64,000 nt of DNA. Origin: Roseibium sediminis. GTDB lineage: Bacteria > Pseudomonadota > Alphaproteobacteria > Rhizobiales > Stappiaceae. Made by a program: the position numbers and the translations under genes. Positions 37,669-47,109 of this stretch are shown here, piece after piece; position 1 is the first letter of the stretch; each line of letters opens with the position of its first letter. The DNA is taken from assembly GCF_008711325.1 (NCBI RefSeq), contig NZ_VXDB01000002.1, positions 248,001 to 312,000 of the forward strand. Direction: 5' to 3'. Under the pieces are notes generated by a model. That model saw only the letters and a program-made list of their open reading frames with translations, ran no database searches and was not told the DNA's origin.

Positions 37669-39828
37669 TCAGGCCGCTTCCACGCCCTTGAGGAAGCTAT
37701 CGACCTCGTTGTTGATCTCCTGCGTGCGACGCGCGAGCCCGGACGATGCCTCAAGCACGCTGTCGGCGGAGTTCTTGGTCTCTCCGACCGCTGAGCGCAC
37801 ATGTTCCATATTGCCGGTAACCTGCTTGTTGCCTTCGGCGGCACTTTGCACGTTGCGGGCGATCTCGACAGTGGCTGCGGACTGCTGCTCGACAGCGGAA
37901 GCAACGGAGGCAATGAACTCGTCGATCTCCGACATGGAAGAGGCGATGCCACCAATGCCGTCGACGGCCTCTTCGGTTGACGCCTGAATGGCCGTCACCT
38001 GCTGGGAGATTTCCTCCGTCGCGCGGCTGGTCTGTTCGGCCAGCGACTTCACTTCGGACGCCACGACCGCAAAGCCCTTGCCCGCCTCGCCAGCACGAGC
38101 GGCCTCGATGGTCGCATTGAGTGCCAGAAGATTGGTCTGGGAGGCAATGTCGGAAATCATGCCGATGACCTGACCGATCTGCTGTGCTGCAGTCGCCAGG
38201 GAGCGGACCTTTCCGTTGACGCTTTCAGAATCCGCAGTTGCCGTGTTCACGAGGTTCAGGCCCTGTGAAAGCTTGTCGGAGATCTCGCGGATCGATGCTG
38301 TAAGCTCCTCGGTGGCCGAAGCAACCGTTTCCGCATTCTGTGTCGCTTCAACAGAGGCGTCAGACGCGCTTTCAGCTGTTGTCGAGGTTTCCTCGGCGAT
38401 CTGGTTCAAGGTGCCTGCTGCTGCGCTCAACGCACCGCTATCGCCGGAAATCTCGCTCAGGATCGTCTGGACACGCGAGCGGAAGCGGCTGATGAGCTCA
38501 TCCACCTTCCGCTGACGGGCAGCGCTGCGCTCGCCAGCCTTGGCAGCCTCACCTTCCAGCTTGACCCGTTCCACGCCGCTCATGCGGAAGACCTCAAGAG
38601 CCTGCGCAATCTTGCCGATTTCGTCAGCACGATCACGGTAAGGCACGTCGATTTCAAGCTCACCCCTGGCAAGCCGCTCCATGAGATGTGTGATCTCGTT
38701 CAGAGGCTGGATTGCCGTCTTCTTGACAAGGAGCCCGAGCGCAACTCCAAGGCCAATCACAAGAGCGCCAAGGGAGCTTAAGATAACAGTTGCCTTCGAA
38801 ACCAAAGCTGCTGCACGGTCGTCCGCACTGTCGCTCAGCGCATCAGCCGCGTCGATCACAACGTTGATCTGGGCGACCAGATTGTCACCAATCTTGTCGA
38901 CTTCCTCAGCCTGAAAATCGGCTTCCAGCTCAGCCTTGAGCATCTTTTCGTGCGTGCTGAAGACACCATCAGCAGCAAGCGCCATGTCCGCCCAAACCTT
39001 GAAGTCGGCATGAACGTCCTTCATTTCGGCAAGGTCGGCATCTGTCTCTGCGTTGTCTTCCAGAACCTTTAGCCATTTATCTGCGGATGCTACGAGATCA
39101 GAATAGATTTGGCGGTGCTTCAGCATGTTTGCCGGGTCTTCCTCGGCGAGCGTCTCATCCACGGCGCCTTCGATCGCCTTGACCAGCGCGCGAAGCTTCA
39201 GGGAAGCTTCCACCATCGGGTAATCGCGTTCAAAGAGTTCACCGAGAATGTCATTCACCTGAGCTGCCGTTGACCCCGCCTTGCCAGCGAGGACGTCGCC
39301 CGCCTCTTCAGCGGCTGCCATCTCCTGCTCATTGCTCTCGGAAATATCCAGTAGCCGTTTGCTGAACGCGTCGCCTAGCGCATCCTGCTCTTCCATTTGA
39401 TGTTCGGCCTTGACCTCAAGATTGAGGGCGCTCAGGTGCGCGGAGTACATGGCATCCGCTGCGGCGAACAGGGCCTCCTTCTCGTCGGCGAGCGAATTGA
39501 CAGCCTCATCCATCTCGGGATCGATGATGACTTCCTTCAATTCCTCAAGCGCCTTGTTGAATCTCACGACGGTGGCCGCATATTCCTGCTTCAGGCCCTC
39601 GACATCGGGGATATCCTCGTCCGCCAACATTTCGACAATGAGCTTCTGCATTTCCGTCGAGTAGTAGACAACGTCATCCGCTGTCTCGACTGTCGGCGCG
39701 ATCACGTCCGAAATCTCGTTGATCTGCCCCTCGATCGACTTCACCTGCCAGAGCCCGATCCCGCCAGATATGACAGCCAGAACTGCCATCAACAGGATAC
39801 CTGACATCACTTTCTGCTGAATTGTCAT
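37669..39828 (-). CDS. Methyl-accepting chemotaxis protein
   Basis: 719 residues from the ATG at 39828 (GGAGTGG upstream). TM1 at about 8-30, a long helical periplasmic sensor (about 31-345, very rich in Glu/Asp/Ala, and so probably a coiled helical bundle), TM2 at about 346-368, HAMP (to about 425), then the cytoplasmic signalling hairpin with the conserved tip [28 protein letters not shown]. The tip should bind CheA/CheW. No che genes are in the window. The large acidic sensor domain has no recognisable ligand-binding family and the ligand is unknown. Confidence 0.93.
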   Translation of the reverse strand: MTIQQKVMSGILLMAVLAVISGGIGLWQVKSIEGQINEISDVIAPTVETADDVVYYSTEMQKLIVEMLADEDIPDVEGLKQEYAATVVRFNKALEELKEVIIDPEMDEAVNSLADEKEALFAAADAMYSAHLSALNLEVKAEHQMEEQDALGDAFSKRLLDISESNEQEMAAAEEAGDVLAGKAGSTAAQVNDILGELFERDYPMVEASLKLRALVKAIEGAVDETLAEEDPANMLKHRQIYSDLVASADKWLKVLEDNAETDADLAEMKDVHADFKVWADMALAADGVFSTHEKMLKAELEADFQAEEVDKIGDNLVAQINVVIDAADALSDSADDRAAALVSKATVILSSLGALVIGLGVALGLLVKKTAIQPLNEITHLMERLARGELEIDVPYRDRADEIGKIAQALEVFRMSGVERVKLEGEAAKAGERSAARQRKVDELISRFRSRVQTILSEISGDSGALSAAAGTLNQIAEETSTTAESASDASVEATQNAETVASATEELTASIREISDKLSQGLNLVNTATADSESVNGKVRSLATAAQQIGQVIGMISDIASQTNLLALNATIEAARAGEAGKGFAVVASEVKSLAEQTSRATEEISQQVTAIQASTEEAVDGIGGIASSMSEIDEFIASVASAVEQQSAATVEIARNVQSAAEGNKQVTGNMEHVRSAVGETKNSADSVLEASSGLARRTQEINNEVDSFLKGVEAA

Positions 39829-40030
39829 CCCACCACTCCGAGAACCTCGTGATGACAGAGTTACCACCAGCCTTTTAATTAGCTCTTAAAATATTGTATT
39901 TATTACGTTATTTGCATTTATATCATCCTGATTAATAGCAGGGACTTTTCATTTTGAAACAAATGCCAATAGTCTCCTCAGGCGCGAACTCGCAACACGC
40001 CTGCGCCGAGCAACCGATCAGGTACCGACC

Positions 40031-41869
40031 TTGAAGACCAAACTCAAAATCGTACCCACCCTGTCCACCGTGATAGGCACGTTTGTGTTCCTGACGTCTG
40101 CGCTGATCCTTTTCGTGGAGTTCCGGGCTTCACAGAAGCTGTTGCGAGACCTGGGCAGCGAGTTGATTGTCGAAACGGTCTCCAGTCTGGGGCTGTTCCT
40201 TGATACGCGTGGGCAGGATGTGGAGGAACAGGCGGGTTTCATTGCAACATCGATAGAAGCCGGCAGTCTGCTTCTTGAGAACAGACAAACGGTCGCCTCT
40301 TTCATCTACGGGGCCATGGCCGGTACGCCGCAGACCTCTGACATTTGGGTCGTTGATCCCGATGGAAACGCTGTCGGTGTCGAACAGGGAGATGCAGATG
40401 GCATTTTTGCGCCCCTGCTTGTTCACATCGACAATCTCCCCCTCCTGAAACCCATATTTGAAGAAGCCCGGACATCCGAAGGAGCCTTCTGGACCGATCC
40501 GATCTACTTCACCGAGCGTGGACAGACCTATTTCATCTTTGCCGATCCGGTGCGTGGCAAGGACACGTTTCTGGGACTTGTTCTCGTCATGGTGTCGATA
40601 AGCCAGGTCTCGGAGGTTGCAGCACAATTGTCGGACGATGATTTCACGGTGTTCATGACGGCGGAAAACCTGCTCATCGCCCATCCGGATATCGAGGAAT
40701 CGCTTGTCAATCTCTCGTCAGCAAAACCGTTTCCGCTGCTGGAAGAAGCGAGCGATCCTTTCATCGCCTCCTTCAAGCAGCTCGAGCGACTGGATAACGA
40801 AACCTATGGCCTTGAAGACAACTACGAAGTCTATTTTGGAAATGCGCCCGGAGGCGACAAGCGCTTCATGGTGCTCCAGCGGCCGGTCAAAGGCGACTTT
40901 TCAGATGTGACGGTAGGCGTTCATTTTGACGCTGCGCTTTTTGGCCAACCTTTCCTGCAATTGATCGAAGCCGCCCTTCTGGCGCTTGCCATTCTTGTCG
41001 TCGCGCTGGTGTGTGCGGTTTTCCTTGCCAAGTGGATTGCGCGCCCCATTCGCCGGGCAGCCTTCGGAGCCCGGCAGGTCGCCGATTTTGACCTGGAGGC
41101 GGTTCAGTCGCTGCCTGCCAGCAAAATTCGCGAGCTTGATGACCTTGCCTCCGGCTTCAATGCCATGGTGGAGGTGCTGCAGGCCTTTGTACGTTATGTC
41201 CCGCGCAGCCTTGTCCGGCGCATCATGTCCGAAGGGCGTGACATTTCAGCCCCGACCGAACGCCAGCTGGCTGTCCTTTTCACCGATATTGCGGGTTTCA
41301 CTTCGGTCTCGGAAAAGATGGGAGCCGTTGAGACAGCGGGCTTCATCAACCATCACCTCGGTCTTGTCGGCAATGCGATTGAAGCCAATCACGGAACAAT
41401 CGACAAATATATCGGCGACAGCGTCATGGCCTTTTGGGGCGCCCCGGAACATGTTGACCATCCCGAGCGACTGGCCCTGTCTGCTGCTCGTTCGATCGCA
41501 ACTGCCATTCGGCAAGACAATGCGACCCGCCAGACAAAAGGGCTTCCGCCGGTGCGTATCCGCATCGGCATTCATGTCGGGCCTCTGGTGGTTGGTGATA
41601 TCGGCGCGCCGGGCCGGGTCAACTATACGGTGATCGGCGACACGGTGAATATCGCTTCAAGGCTCGAAAGCCTCGGACGCGATGTTGATCCTGATGCGGA
41701 CGTCATGATCCTCGTCTCGCGCGAGGTGATTGCAGACCACTCGAATGCAGACCTGACCATGGAAGACATCGGCGACCGCGCCGTGAAGGGCAAGGATCAG
41801 GCCGTGCATGTGGTACGGGTTTTGCCCGAAGCCGAAACTGCCCGCTTTTCAGCGGACAGTTTTACTTGA
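40031..41869 (+). CDS. Membrane-bound class III adenylate/guanylate cyclase
   Basis: 612 residues from a TTG start (no ATG is available before the first membrane helix). TM1 at about 10-30, a periplasmic Cache-like sensor (about 35-305), TM2 at about 310-335, HAMP (about 335-385), then a class III cyclase domain (about 405-600). Metal-binding Asp is in VLFTDIAGFT and the second in KYIGDSVMAFWG. The substrate and transition-state residues lie around NYTVIGDTVNIASRLE. The Lys before YIGD and the Asp in IGDT favour ATP over GTP. A CNMP-gated antiporter is encoded 18 kb away. Confidence 0.9.
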   Translation: MKTKLKIVPTLSTVIGTFVFLTSALILFVEFRASQKLLRDLGSELIVETVSSLGLFLDTRGQDVEEQAGFIATSIEAGSLLLENRQTVASFIYGAMAGTPQTSDIWVVDPDGNAVGVEQGDADGIFAPLLVHIDNLPLLKPIFEEARTSEGAFWTDPIYFTERGQTYFIFADPVRGKDTFLGLVLVMVSISQVSEVAAQLSDDDFTVFMTAENLLIAHPDIEESLVNLSSAKPFPLLEEASDPFIASFKQLERLDNETYGLEDNYEVYFGNAPGGDKRFMVLQRPVKGDFSDVTVGVHFDAALFGQPFLQLIEAALLALAILVVALVCAVFLAKWIARPIRRAAFGARQVADFDLEAVQSLPASKIRELDDLASGFNAMVEVLQAFVRYVPRSLVRRIMSEGRDISAPTERQLAVLFTDIAGFTSVSEKMGAVETAGFINHHLGLVGNAIEANHGTIDKYIGDSVMAFWGAPEHVDHPERLALSAARSIATAIRQDNATRQTKGLPPVRIRIGIHVGPLVVGDIGAPGRVNYTVIGDTVNIASRLESLGRDVDPDADVMILVSREVIADHSNADLTMEDIGDRAVKGKDQAVHVVRVLPEAETARFSADSFT

Positions 41870-41885
41870 GTAGGCTCGACCCAGA

Positions 41886-43472
41886 TTATCGAACCAGAAT
41901 GTTCTTGAACTGCCACGGGTCGGAGAGATCGAGATCCTCCGGGAAGAAGCCCGGGCGGCCGTCCAGCGGGGTCCAGTCGGTGTAATACCCGTTGACCGGT
42001 CCGAGATACGGCTTCTGGATTTCAAGGCAGCGCCGGAAGTCCATCTCGTCGGCTTCGACGATCCCTGCTTCCGGGTTTTCCAGTGCCCAGACCATGCCCG
42101 CCAGCACCGCAGAGGTCACCTGCAGGCCGGTCGCGTTCTGGTACGGGGCCAATTTGCGGGTTTCCTCGATGGAAAGCTGGGAGCCATACCAATAGGCGTT
42201 CTTGCCGTGGCCATAGAGCAGGACACCGAGCTCATCGGTGCCGTCCTGAATTTCGCTTTCATCCAGAACGTGGAGCTTTTCCTGGATCTTGCCTGCGGAG
42301 CCGAACATCTCATGCAGGGAAAGAACGGCCACATTTGCCGGATGATAGGCATAGTGGCAGGTCGGCCGGTAGGCGAAGTTCTTGCCTTTCTTCACGGTGA
42401 AGTAGTCCGCAATCGAGATCGACTCGTTGTGGGTGACAAGAAAACCGAATTGCGGTCCCGGCGTCGGGCACCAGGTGCGCACGCGGGTGCTGGCGCCCGG
42501 CTGCTCCAGATAGATCGCGGCCTTGCTGCCCTTCTTGTGCTTTTTCGCGTTTTTCGGCTTCCACTTTTCGTGGGTACCCCAGCCCAGTTCAGCTGGCTGA
42601 AATCCTTCCGACAGAAACCCTTCAACGGACCAGGTGTTCCAGAAGGCATCCATCGGCTTGGGGGAGTTGGCACGCTGGGTGTCGCGTTCGGCAATGTGGA
42701 TACCCTTCACGCCGACGGTCTGCATGAGCATGGCCCAGCCCTTGCGGCTCTGGGGCATGTCGAATTCCAGACCGCTTTCAGCAGCAATATCGACAAGGGC
42801 CTGCTTGACGAACCAGGAAACCATCCCCGGATTGGCGCCGCAGCAGGATACGGCCGTCGTTCCACCCGGACGCTTCTTCTTCTCCTTGCGAACGGTTTCG
42901 CGAAGAGCGTAGTTGGTGCGGGCAGCAGCGGGAGCGGTTTCGTCGAAATAGAAGCCGAGCCAGGGTTCAACGACCGTGTCGATATACAGAACGCCCAGCT
43001 TGCGGCACAGCTTCATCAGATCCAGCGAGGAGGTGTCGACCGAAAGGTTGACCACAAATCCCTGCCCTTCGCCTTCTGTCAGCAGCGGGGTCAGGATGTC
43101 CTTGTAATTGTCAGGCGTCAGCGCAACCTGCTCGAAGCGGTAGCCTCGATCGGTTACCAGCTTTGCATCGGTGTCGACAGGATCAATGACGGTAAAGCGC
43201 GACTTGTCGAAGTCGAAATGACGCTCGATCAAGGGAAGCGTTCCCTTGCCAATGGAGCCCAGACCGATCATCACCAGCGGTCCGGTGATCGTTCCGTGCT
43301 TTGGCCAGACCTGAGCCTTGGGTGCGGCTTTGCCCGGTTTGCGCGCTGCCGACTTCTTGGCAGCAGCCGGTTTCCGCTTGGCAGGTGCCGGTTTTGCCGG
43401 ACTTGCTTCGGCCTTGGCTCTTACTGGCCTGGCCCTCCCCGCGGTCACCGTTTTTCCGGTTTCTTCGGTCAT
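41886..43472 (-). CDS. hss: Homospermidine synthase with basic N-terminal extension
   Basis: 528 residues; bacterial enzymes are usually about 470-480. The NAD+-dependent enzyme joins two putrescines (or putrescine and spermidine) to homospermidine in the cytosol. The Rossmann motif VMIGLGSIGKG, the conserved TTAVSCCGANPGMVSWFVKQ and the C-terminal FKNILVR region support the call. The first about 53 residues are Lys/Ala/Pro-rich (SPAKPAPAKRKP, AAKKSAARKPGKAAPK), like the tail of histone H1. Start ATG with AGGAG 6 bp upstream. It lies 144 bp downstream of the GNAT gene in the polyamine cluster. Confidence 0.95.
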   Translation of the reverse strand: MTEETGKTVTAGRARPVRAKAEASPAKPAPAKRKPAAAKKSAARKPGKAAPKAQVWPKHGTITGPLVMIGLGSIGKGTLPLIERHFDFDKSRFTVIDPVDTDAKLVTDRGYRFEQVALTPDNYKDILTPLLTEGEGQGFVVNLSVDTSSLDLMKLCRKLGVLYIDTVVEPWLGFYFDETAPAAARTNYALRETVRKEKKKRPGGTTAVSCCGANPGMVSWFVKQALVDIAAESGLEFDMPQSRKGWAMLMQTVGVKGIHIAERDTQRANSPKPMDAFWNTWSVEGFLSEGFQPAELGWGTHEKWKPKNAKKHKKGSKAAIYLEQPGASTRVRTWCPTPGPQFGFLVTHNESISIADYFTVKKGKNFAYRPTCHYAYHPANVAVLSLHEMFGSAGKIQEKLHVLDESEIQDGTDELGVLLYGHGKNAYWYGSQLSIEETRKLAPYQNATGLQVTSAVLAGMVWALENPEAGIVEADEMDFRRCLEIQKPYLGPVNGYYTDWTPLDGRPGFFPEDLDLSDPWQFKNILVR

Positions 43473-43616
43473 TTGGTACTCCTGCTATGTCACTCAGCCG
43501 GGCTGACAAACCCTGGCATCCTGTCGCTGACGTCCTTCTGGAAAGGTGCGTTGTTTCCGATCACCGGATACAACGCTGTCTCACTGTCATATACAACTTC
43601 GCAATTCAGTCGGCTA

Positions 43617-44168
43617 TCACAGCCGATCGCCAATTTGCGAAAAGCGATCCTGATCTGTCGCCAGACCGGTCTGTGCCATCTCGCCTGCCGCCTGCAGCAC
43701 GCCGCAAAGGGCAGCAGATGCCCCTGCCCGCAAGTCAAGCGCAAGGAAGCGGTGCCGGTCAACCGGGCCGGGAAGGTCCAGATTAGCCAGCAGGCCACCG
43801 CGGAAACCGAAACGAACATAGTAGTTCGGGTCTCCCACGAGGATGACAGAGCGATGGCCGAAGACGGCAGCCTGGTTCAGGGCGTGACGCATCAGCCGGT
43901 CGCCGACCTTCTGGCCACGCAGGGCCGGGTCCACAGCCAGCGGGCCCAGCAACAGGCAGTCCGTGCCGTCCTCGTCGCGGACGGCCCACAGGCGAACGGT
44001 CCCCACAAGGGTGCCGTTTTCATCCAGCGCGCTGTAGGCAAAGACCGGCAGGCGGCCTTCACGTAGCCGCTCGCTGGTTTTCAGATGCCGATCGGGACCG
44101 AAGCTCAGGTCGAGCAGGGCCTCACGGACGCCGGTGTGAGCCGGCACCTCATCAACAATCGTAACCAT
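43617..44168 (-). CDS. GNAT N-acetyltransferase (YhbS-like)
   Basis: 183 residues. GNAT core with the acetyl-CoA loop ALRGQKVGDRLMRHAL (Q/RxxGxG-type) and the late VGDPNYYVRFGFRGG, the pattern of the YhbS/COG3153 group. It lies between ornithine decarboxylase (11-bp gap) and homospermidine synthase on the same strand, so a polyamine or ornithine-related acceptor is a reasonable guess, but nothing in the sequence shows it. The last about 45 residues (DRHRFLALDLRAGASAALCGVLQAAG) are Ala-rich and less conserved. Confidence 0.85.
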   Translation of the reverse strand: MVTIVDEVPAHTGVREALLDLSFGPDRHLKTSERLREGRLPVFAYSALDENGTLVGTVRLWAVRDEDGTDCLLLGPLAVDPALRGQKVGDRLMRHALNQAAVFGHRSVILVGDPNYYVRFGFRGGLLANLDLPGPVDRHRFLALDLRAGASAALCGVLQAAGEMAQTGLATDQDRFSQIGDRL

Positions 44169-44179
44169 GACCCTGGTTC

Positions 44180-45310
44180 CTAGATCACGTAGGAGGCGAG
44201 CGGCGCGAAGCCGTTGAAGCCCACTGTCGAGTAAGTGGTGGTGTAGGCGCCGCAGGCTTCGATCAGGACCTTGTCCCCGATGGACAGGCTGACCGGCAGC
44301 TCATAGGGCGTCTTCTCGTACATCACATCGACGCTGTCGCATGTCGGACCGGCCAGAACACACGGAGCAGTCAGGTCCCCGTCCTTCGGGGTCCGGATCG
44401 GATAGCGGATGGCTTCGTCCATGGTTTCGGCCAGCCCGTGGAACTTGCCGATGTCCAGATAGACCCAACGCACTTCATCCTCGGCGGACTTGCGGGAAAT
44501 CAGGACCACTTCGGCCTCGATCATGCCGGCATTACCAACCATGCCGCGGCCCGGCTCGATGATGGTGGATGGCAGGCGATTGCCGAAGTGTCTGGTCAGC
44601 GAACCAAAAATGGCAGCCCCATAGGTCGGTACGCCCGGAACATCCTTCAGATAGCGGGTGGGGAAGCCCCCACCCATGTTGACCATCTTCAGTTCGATCC
44701 CGCGAAGCGCCATTTCCTTGAAGACCCCGGCTGCCATGGCGAGAGCGAGATCCCAGGCTTCGAGGTTGGCTTGCTGTGAGCCGACGTGGAAGGAGACGCC
44801 GTGTGCGAAGAGGCCGAGTCGGTGGGCGTGTTCGAGCACGTCCGGGGCCATAGCTGCATCACATCCGAATTTTCTTGAAAGCGGCCATTCGGCTCCGACA
44901 CCGTCACACAGGACGCGGCAGAAGACGCGGCTTCCAGGCGCAGAACGGGCAATTTTTTCGACTTCTTCGACACAGTCCACGGCAAAGAGGCGGACCCCGT
45001 ACGCGTAAGCTTTGGCAATGTCCTTCTCCTTTTTGATGGTGTTGCCATAGGAAATTCTGTCGGCGGAAGCGCCGGTTGCGAGAACCATTTCGATTTCGCC
45101 GACCGAGGCGCAATCGAAGGACGAGCCAAGACGCTCCAACAACGCCAGGATTTCCGGCGCCGGATTGGCCTTGACTGCGTAAAAAACGGAAGTGTCCGGC
45201 AGGGACCGGGCAAAGGCGTGATAGTTTTCGCGCACAATGTCGAGATCGACGACAACGCAAGGGCCGTCTTCGTCGCGTCGGCGAAGAAACTCGCGGATAC
45301 GTTCGCTCAT
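44180..45310 (-). CDS. odc: Ornithine decarboxylase (group IV, alanine racemase fold)
   Basis: 376 residues from the ATG at 45310 (GGAAGGGG upstream). Type III PLP-dependent decarboxylase: Lys47 in YAVKANP forms the Schiff base, followed by FDCASVGEIE, FHVGSQQ, NMGGGFPTRY, EPGRGMVGNAG and the catalytic Cys region LAGPTCDSVDV. It makes putrescine from ornithine, and some homologs also take lysine. It is the first gene of the odc-gnat-hss cluster and is preceded by a long structured leader. Confidence 0.95.
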   Translation of the reverse strand: MSERIREFLRRRDEDGPCVVVDLDIVRENYHAFARSLPDTSVFYAVKANPAPEILALLERLGSSFDCASVGEIEMVLATGASADRISYGNTIKKEKDIAKAYAYGVRLFAVDCVEEVEKIARSAPGSRVFCRVLCDGVGAEWPLSRKFGCDAAMAPDVLEHAHRLGLFAHGVSFHVGSQQANLEAWDLALAMAAGVFKEMALRGIELKMVNMGGGFPTRYLKDVPGVPTYGAAIFGSLTRHFGNRLPSTIIEPGRGMVGNAGMIEAEVVLISRKSAEDEVRWVYLDIGKFHGLAETMDEAIRYPIRTPKDGDLTAPCVLAGPTCDSVDVMYEKTPYELPVSLSIGDKVLIEACGAYTTTYSTVGFNGFAPLASYVI

Positions 45311-45700
45311 GAGGGTTTCCCCTTCCAATTTTCAGCTGCAAGCGCGCATTTCTTGTCTTTGCGCAATGCAGTTTCACGTCGCAGGGTGCTGATGACGCGG
45401 CGTCCCTCCTCCGGTTTGGAGCCGGAAGACGGATGACGAACCTCAGCGACGGTTGGGCGATGCGTTGACAGGCGCAAAGCTTTCCCGCGTCGGGAATGCC
45501 GTTGATTGGATCGGGATACCGAACCGCACGTCGGGCAAGGATGTACTAGGTGCCTCTTCTCAGTAACCCCGGAGGATGGAACCCCGGCAGAGACCAAAAG
45601 GGCCCTCTTACGTCGTTGCTTTAAGCCGTCCGGACTTTGCTGCCCCGCCCCTTGGCGGTGTTTACTGGCAGCGGCCCCTTAAGAGATTTCTGATGAACCT
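45311..45700 (-). ncRNA. Structured 5' leader of odc (candidate speF-type leader RNA)
   Basis: About 390 nt before the odc start with no credible gene, but with a chain of stable hairpins on the minus strand: TCCGG/CCGGA (45410-45426), TTCCCG/CGGGAA (45482-45496), a stem near 45590-45610, and nested GCTGCC/GGCAGC with CCGCC/GGCGG (45639-45672). In alphaproteobacteria ornithine decarboxylase genes often carry the speF leader motif. I cannot confirm the Rfam match by eye. A polyamine- or ornithine-responsive control element is a plausible role. Confidence 0.45.
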
Positions 45701-45911
45701 CATGAACGACCACGGGCACGTGCGAATTTGGGCAAGACCCATATGCGGCCAAATACCCTTAAGATCAAGTATAAATTTCGCGTTTTTCGGAATTGTTTTT
45801 GGAGAATGCAAAAGACCGCCCGGATGCTATCCGAAGGCGGTCTTTGTCCTGTCTTTTCAAACAGCTATCTGAGGCCCGGCGAAAACCGGAATTCCTTGGT
45901 TTTGAGAGGTA
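45701..45911. other. Spacer between odc leader and the helical-repeat gene
   Basis: Contains a probable odc promoter (minus strand, AT-rich 45760-45800) and, at 45811-45845, the hairpin terminator of the gene to the right. Nothing else seen. Confidence 0.4.
45811..45845 (-). terminator. Hairpin terminator of the helical-repeat gene
   Basis: Perfect 10-bp stem AAAGACCGCC / GGCGGTCTTT, with an inner CGGAT/ATCCG stem. It lies 67 bp past the stop of the minus-strand gene at 45912. No long T-run follows, so it may act as a processing or attenuation hairpin. Confidence 0.65.
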
Positions 45912-46931
45912 TCAGGCGACCTTGCCGACGACCTTTTCCATCAAGGGTTCCAGCAAGGGATGGATGTTCGGGCTTTCCTCGTGGATGAAGCGCAAAAGAG
46001 CCTTCTCGTTCTCGTGAAGGATGCCGTCCCGGCCAATGCGATCCACCAGCCAGCGGGCTTCCGATTCCGTGACCACTTCGTTGGCGGCAATTTCCTCTGC
46101 CAGTCGGGCGGTCCTTTCGGCTGCCGGGTCCCTTGTGAGGTCATTATAGGCGTCACGCGCGGTGGACGTGCTCGCGCCGACCATGGATTTGAAGAACCCG
46201 CTTACCCCGCCGTCAAACCCGCCTTCCTGGGAAAGCCAGTTCTCACGCGCCAGAGCTACTTCTCGCGAAGGAGGTGTGAAGCCGGAAAGCCCCATCAGGA
46301 AGTTTGCAACAGCCTTGGCAAACAGCTCGGACCACGCTGGTGCATTGTCTGCCTCGGCGGTTGCGTCATTGATGTCGAACAGGATTTCAGCTTCCTCGCG
46401 GGAGATCGCAATGCCGCCGCCATTGGCTCCGGCATAGAGGATCTGGCGGATCAGCTCGACCTCGGCATCGGAAATGACACCGGGCTTCAGTTCCTTGCCC
46501 GACCGCGTCGTGCAGGCACCATGGATCACGGAATCCTTCACCGCCTCCAGCGCAAACAGCTCAAGGGATTTTGGCACCGAACGCGCCACATCCATTATCT
46601 TGAGGATCGCATCCAGTTCAGTTGGCGTGCAGATGTGATCATCCCGGGTAATCGCGGCAATCAACCAGTTCGACTGGTCCTCGGTCACATACCCGGCGGG
46701 CTTCATCTGATGCACCACAAAATCGGCAAGCGCTTCGGGAAACAGGACGCTCCATGCCGGGTCCGCATCGGATACATTTTCGTTCAGGTACAGAAGCGCT
46801 TCGGCCTCTTCCTGACTGACAACACTCTGTGCATCATAGATTGTTCGCCGCAGGCGAAAAACATCATCAGTCGTGATACGGTTTGAGCGAATAATCTCGT
46901 CGATCAACTGCCCCAGATTTTCCTGTTTCAT
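45912..46931 (-). CDS. Hypothetical protein with four helical repeats
   Basis: 339 residues; I do not recognise a family with certainty. No signal peptide or membrane segment, so cytosolic and acidic. It consists of four related units of about 60-75 residues, starting near 19, 82, 150 and 287. Each reads: V/I-T/S-x-(D/E)-x(3)-L-(I/V), then a hinge, then (Q/N)EEAEALLYLNE-like helix (SREEAEILFDIND, ENEKALLRFIHE), and a terminal helix (LFPEALADFVVHQM, LFAKAVANFLMG, LMEKVVGKV). This arrangement resembles TerB-like or EF-hand-like helical modules but lacks calcium loops. A Ser/Gly-rich linker follows unit 3. It is followed by a hairpin terminator. Function unknown. Confidence 0.8.
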   Translation of the reverse strand: MKQENLGQLIDEIIRSNRITTDDVFRLRRTIYDAQSVVSQEEAEALLYLNENVSDADPAWSVLFPEALADFVVHQMKPAGYVTEDQSNWLIAAITRDDHICTPTELDAILKIMDVARSVPKSLELFALEAVKDSVIHGACTTRSGKELKPGVISDAEVELIRQILYAGANGGGIAISREEAEILFDINDATAEADNAPAWSELFAKAVANFLMGLSGFTPPSREVALARENWLSQEGGFDGGVSGFFKSMVGASTSTARDAYNDLTRDPAAERTARLAEEIAANEVVTESEARWLVDRIGRDGILHENEKALLRFIHEESPNIHPLLEPLMEKVVGKVA

Positions 46932-47033
46932 GTGTCCCGGCCAATTTTTTCTAAAATACCGCGCAGAGAATGCCCACCAGCCGTAAAAATAGAAATAACG
47001 CTAGGGAACTTTATCAATGCAGGAATAAAAAAT

Positions 47034-47059
47034 CGGGGCCACGCCAGTGCGCAGCCCCG
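47034..47059 (-). terminator. Rho-independent terminator of the EF-hand gene
   Basis: CGGGGC (47034-47039) / GCCCCG (47054-47059). On the minus strand it is followed by six T. It lies about 50 bp past the stop of the EF-hand gene. Confidence 0.75.
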
Positions 47060-47109
47060 GTTTTGGTCTGATTCAAACGGCGTCTCCAGCTGGGAGATCA
47101 GCCATTTTG

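Noticed and set aside
42207-44066. 619-codon plus-strand frame opposite hss and the GNAT gene
   Set aside because: Runs across the boundary of two well-supported minus-strand genes and shows no domain.
45307-45597. 96-codon minus-strand frame in the odc leader
   Set aside because: Starts with TTG without a ribosome-binding site, rich in Arg/Ser, resembles no protein and lies over stable hairpins; mentioned only as a possible leader frame.
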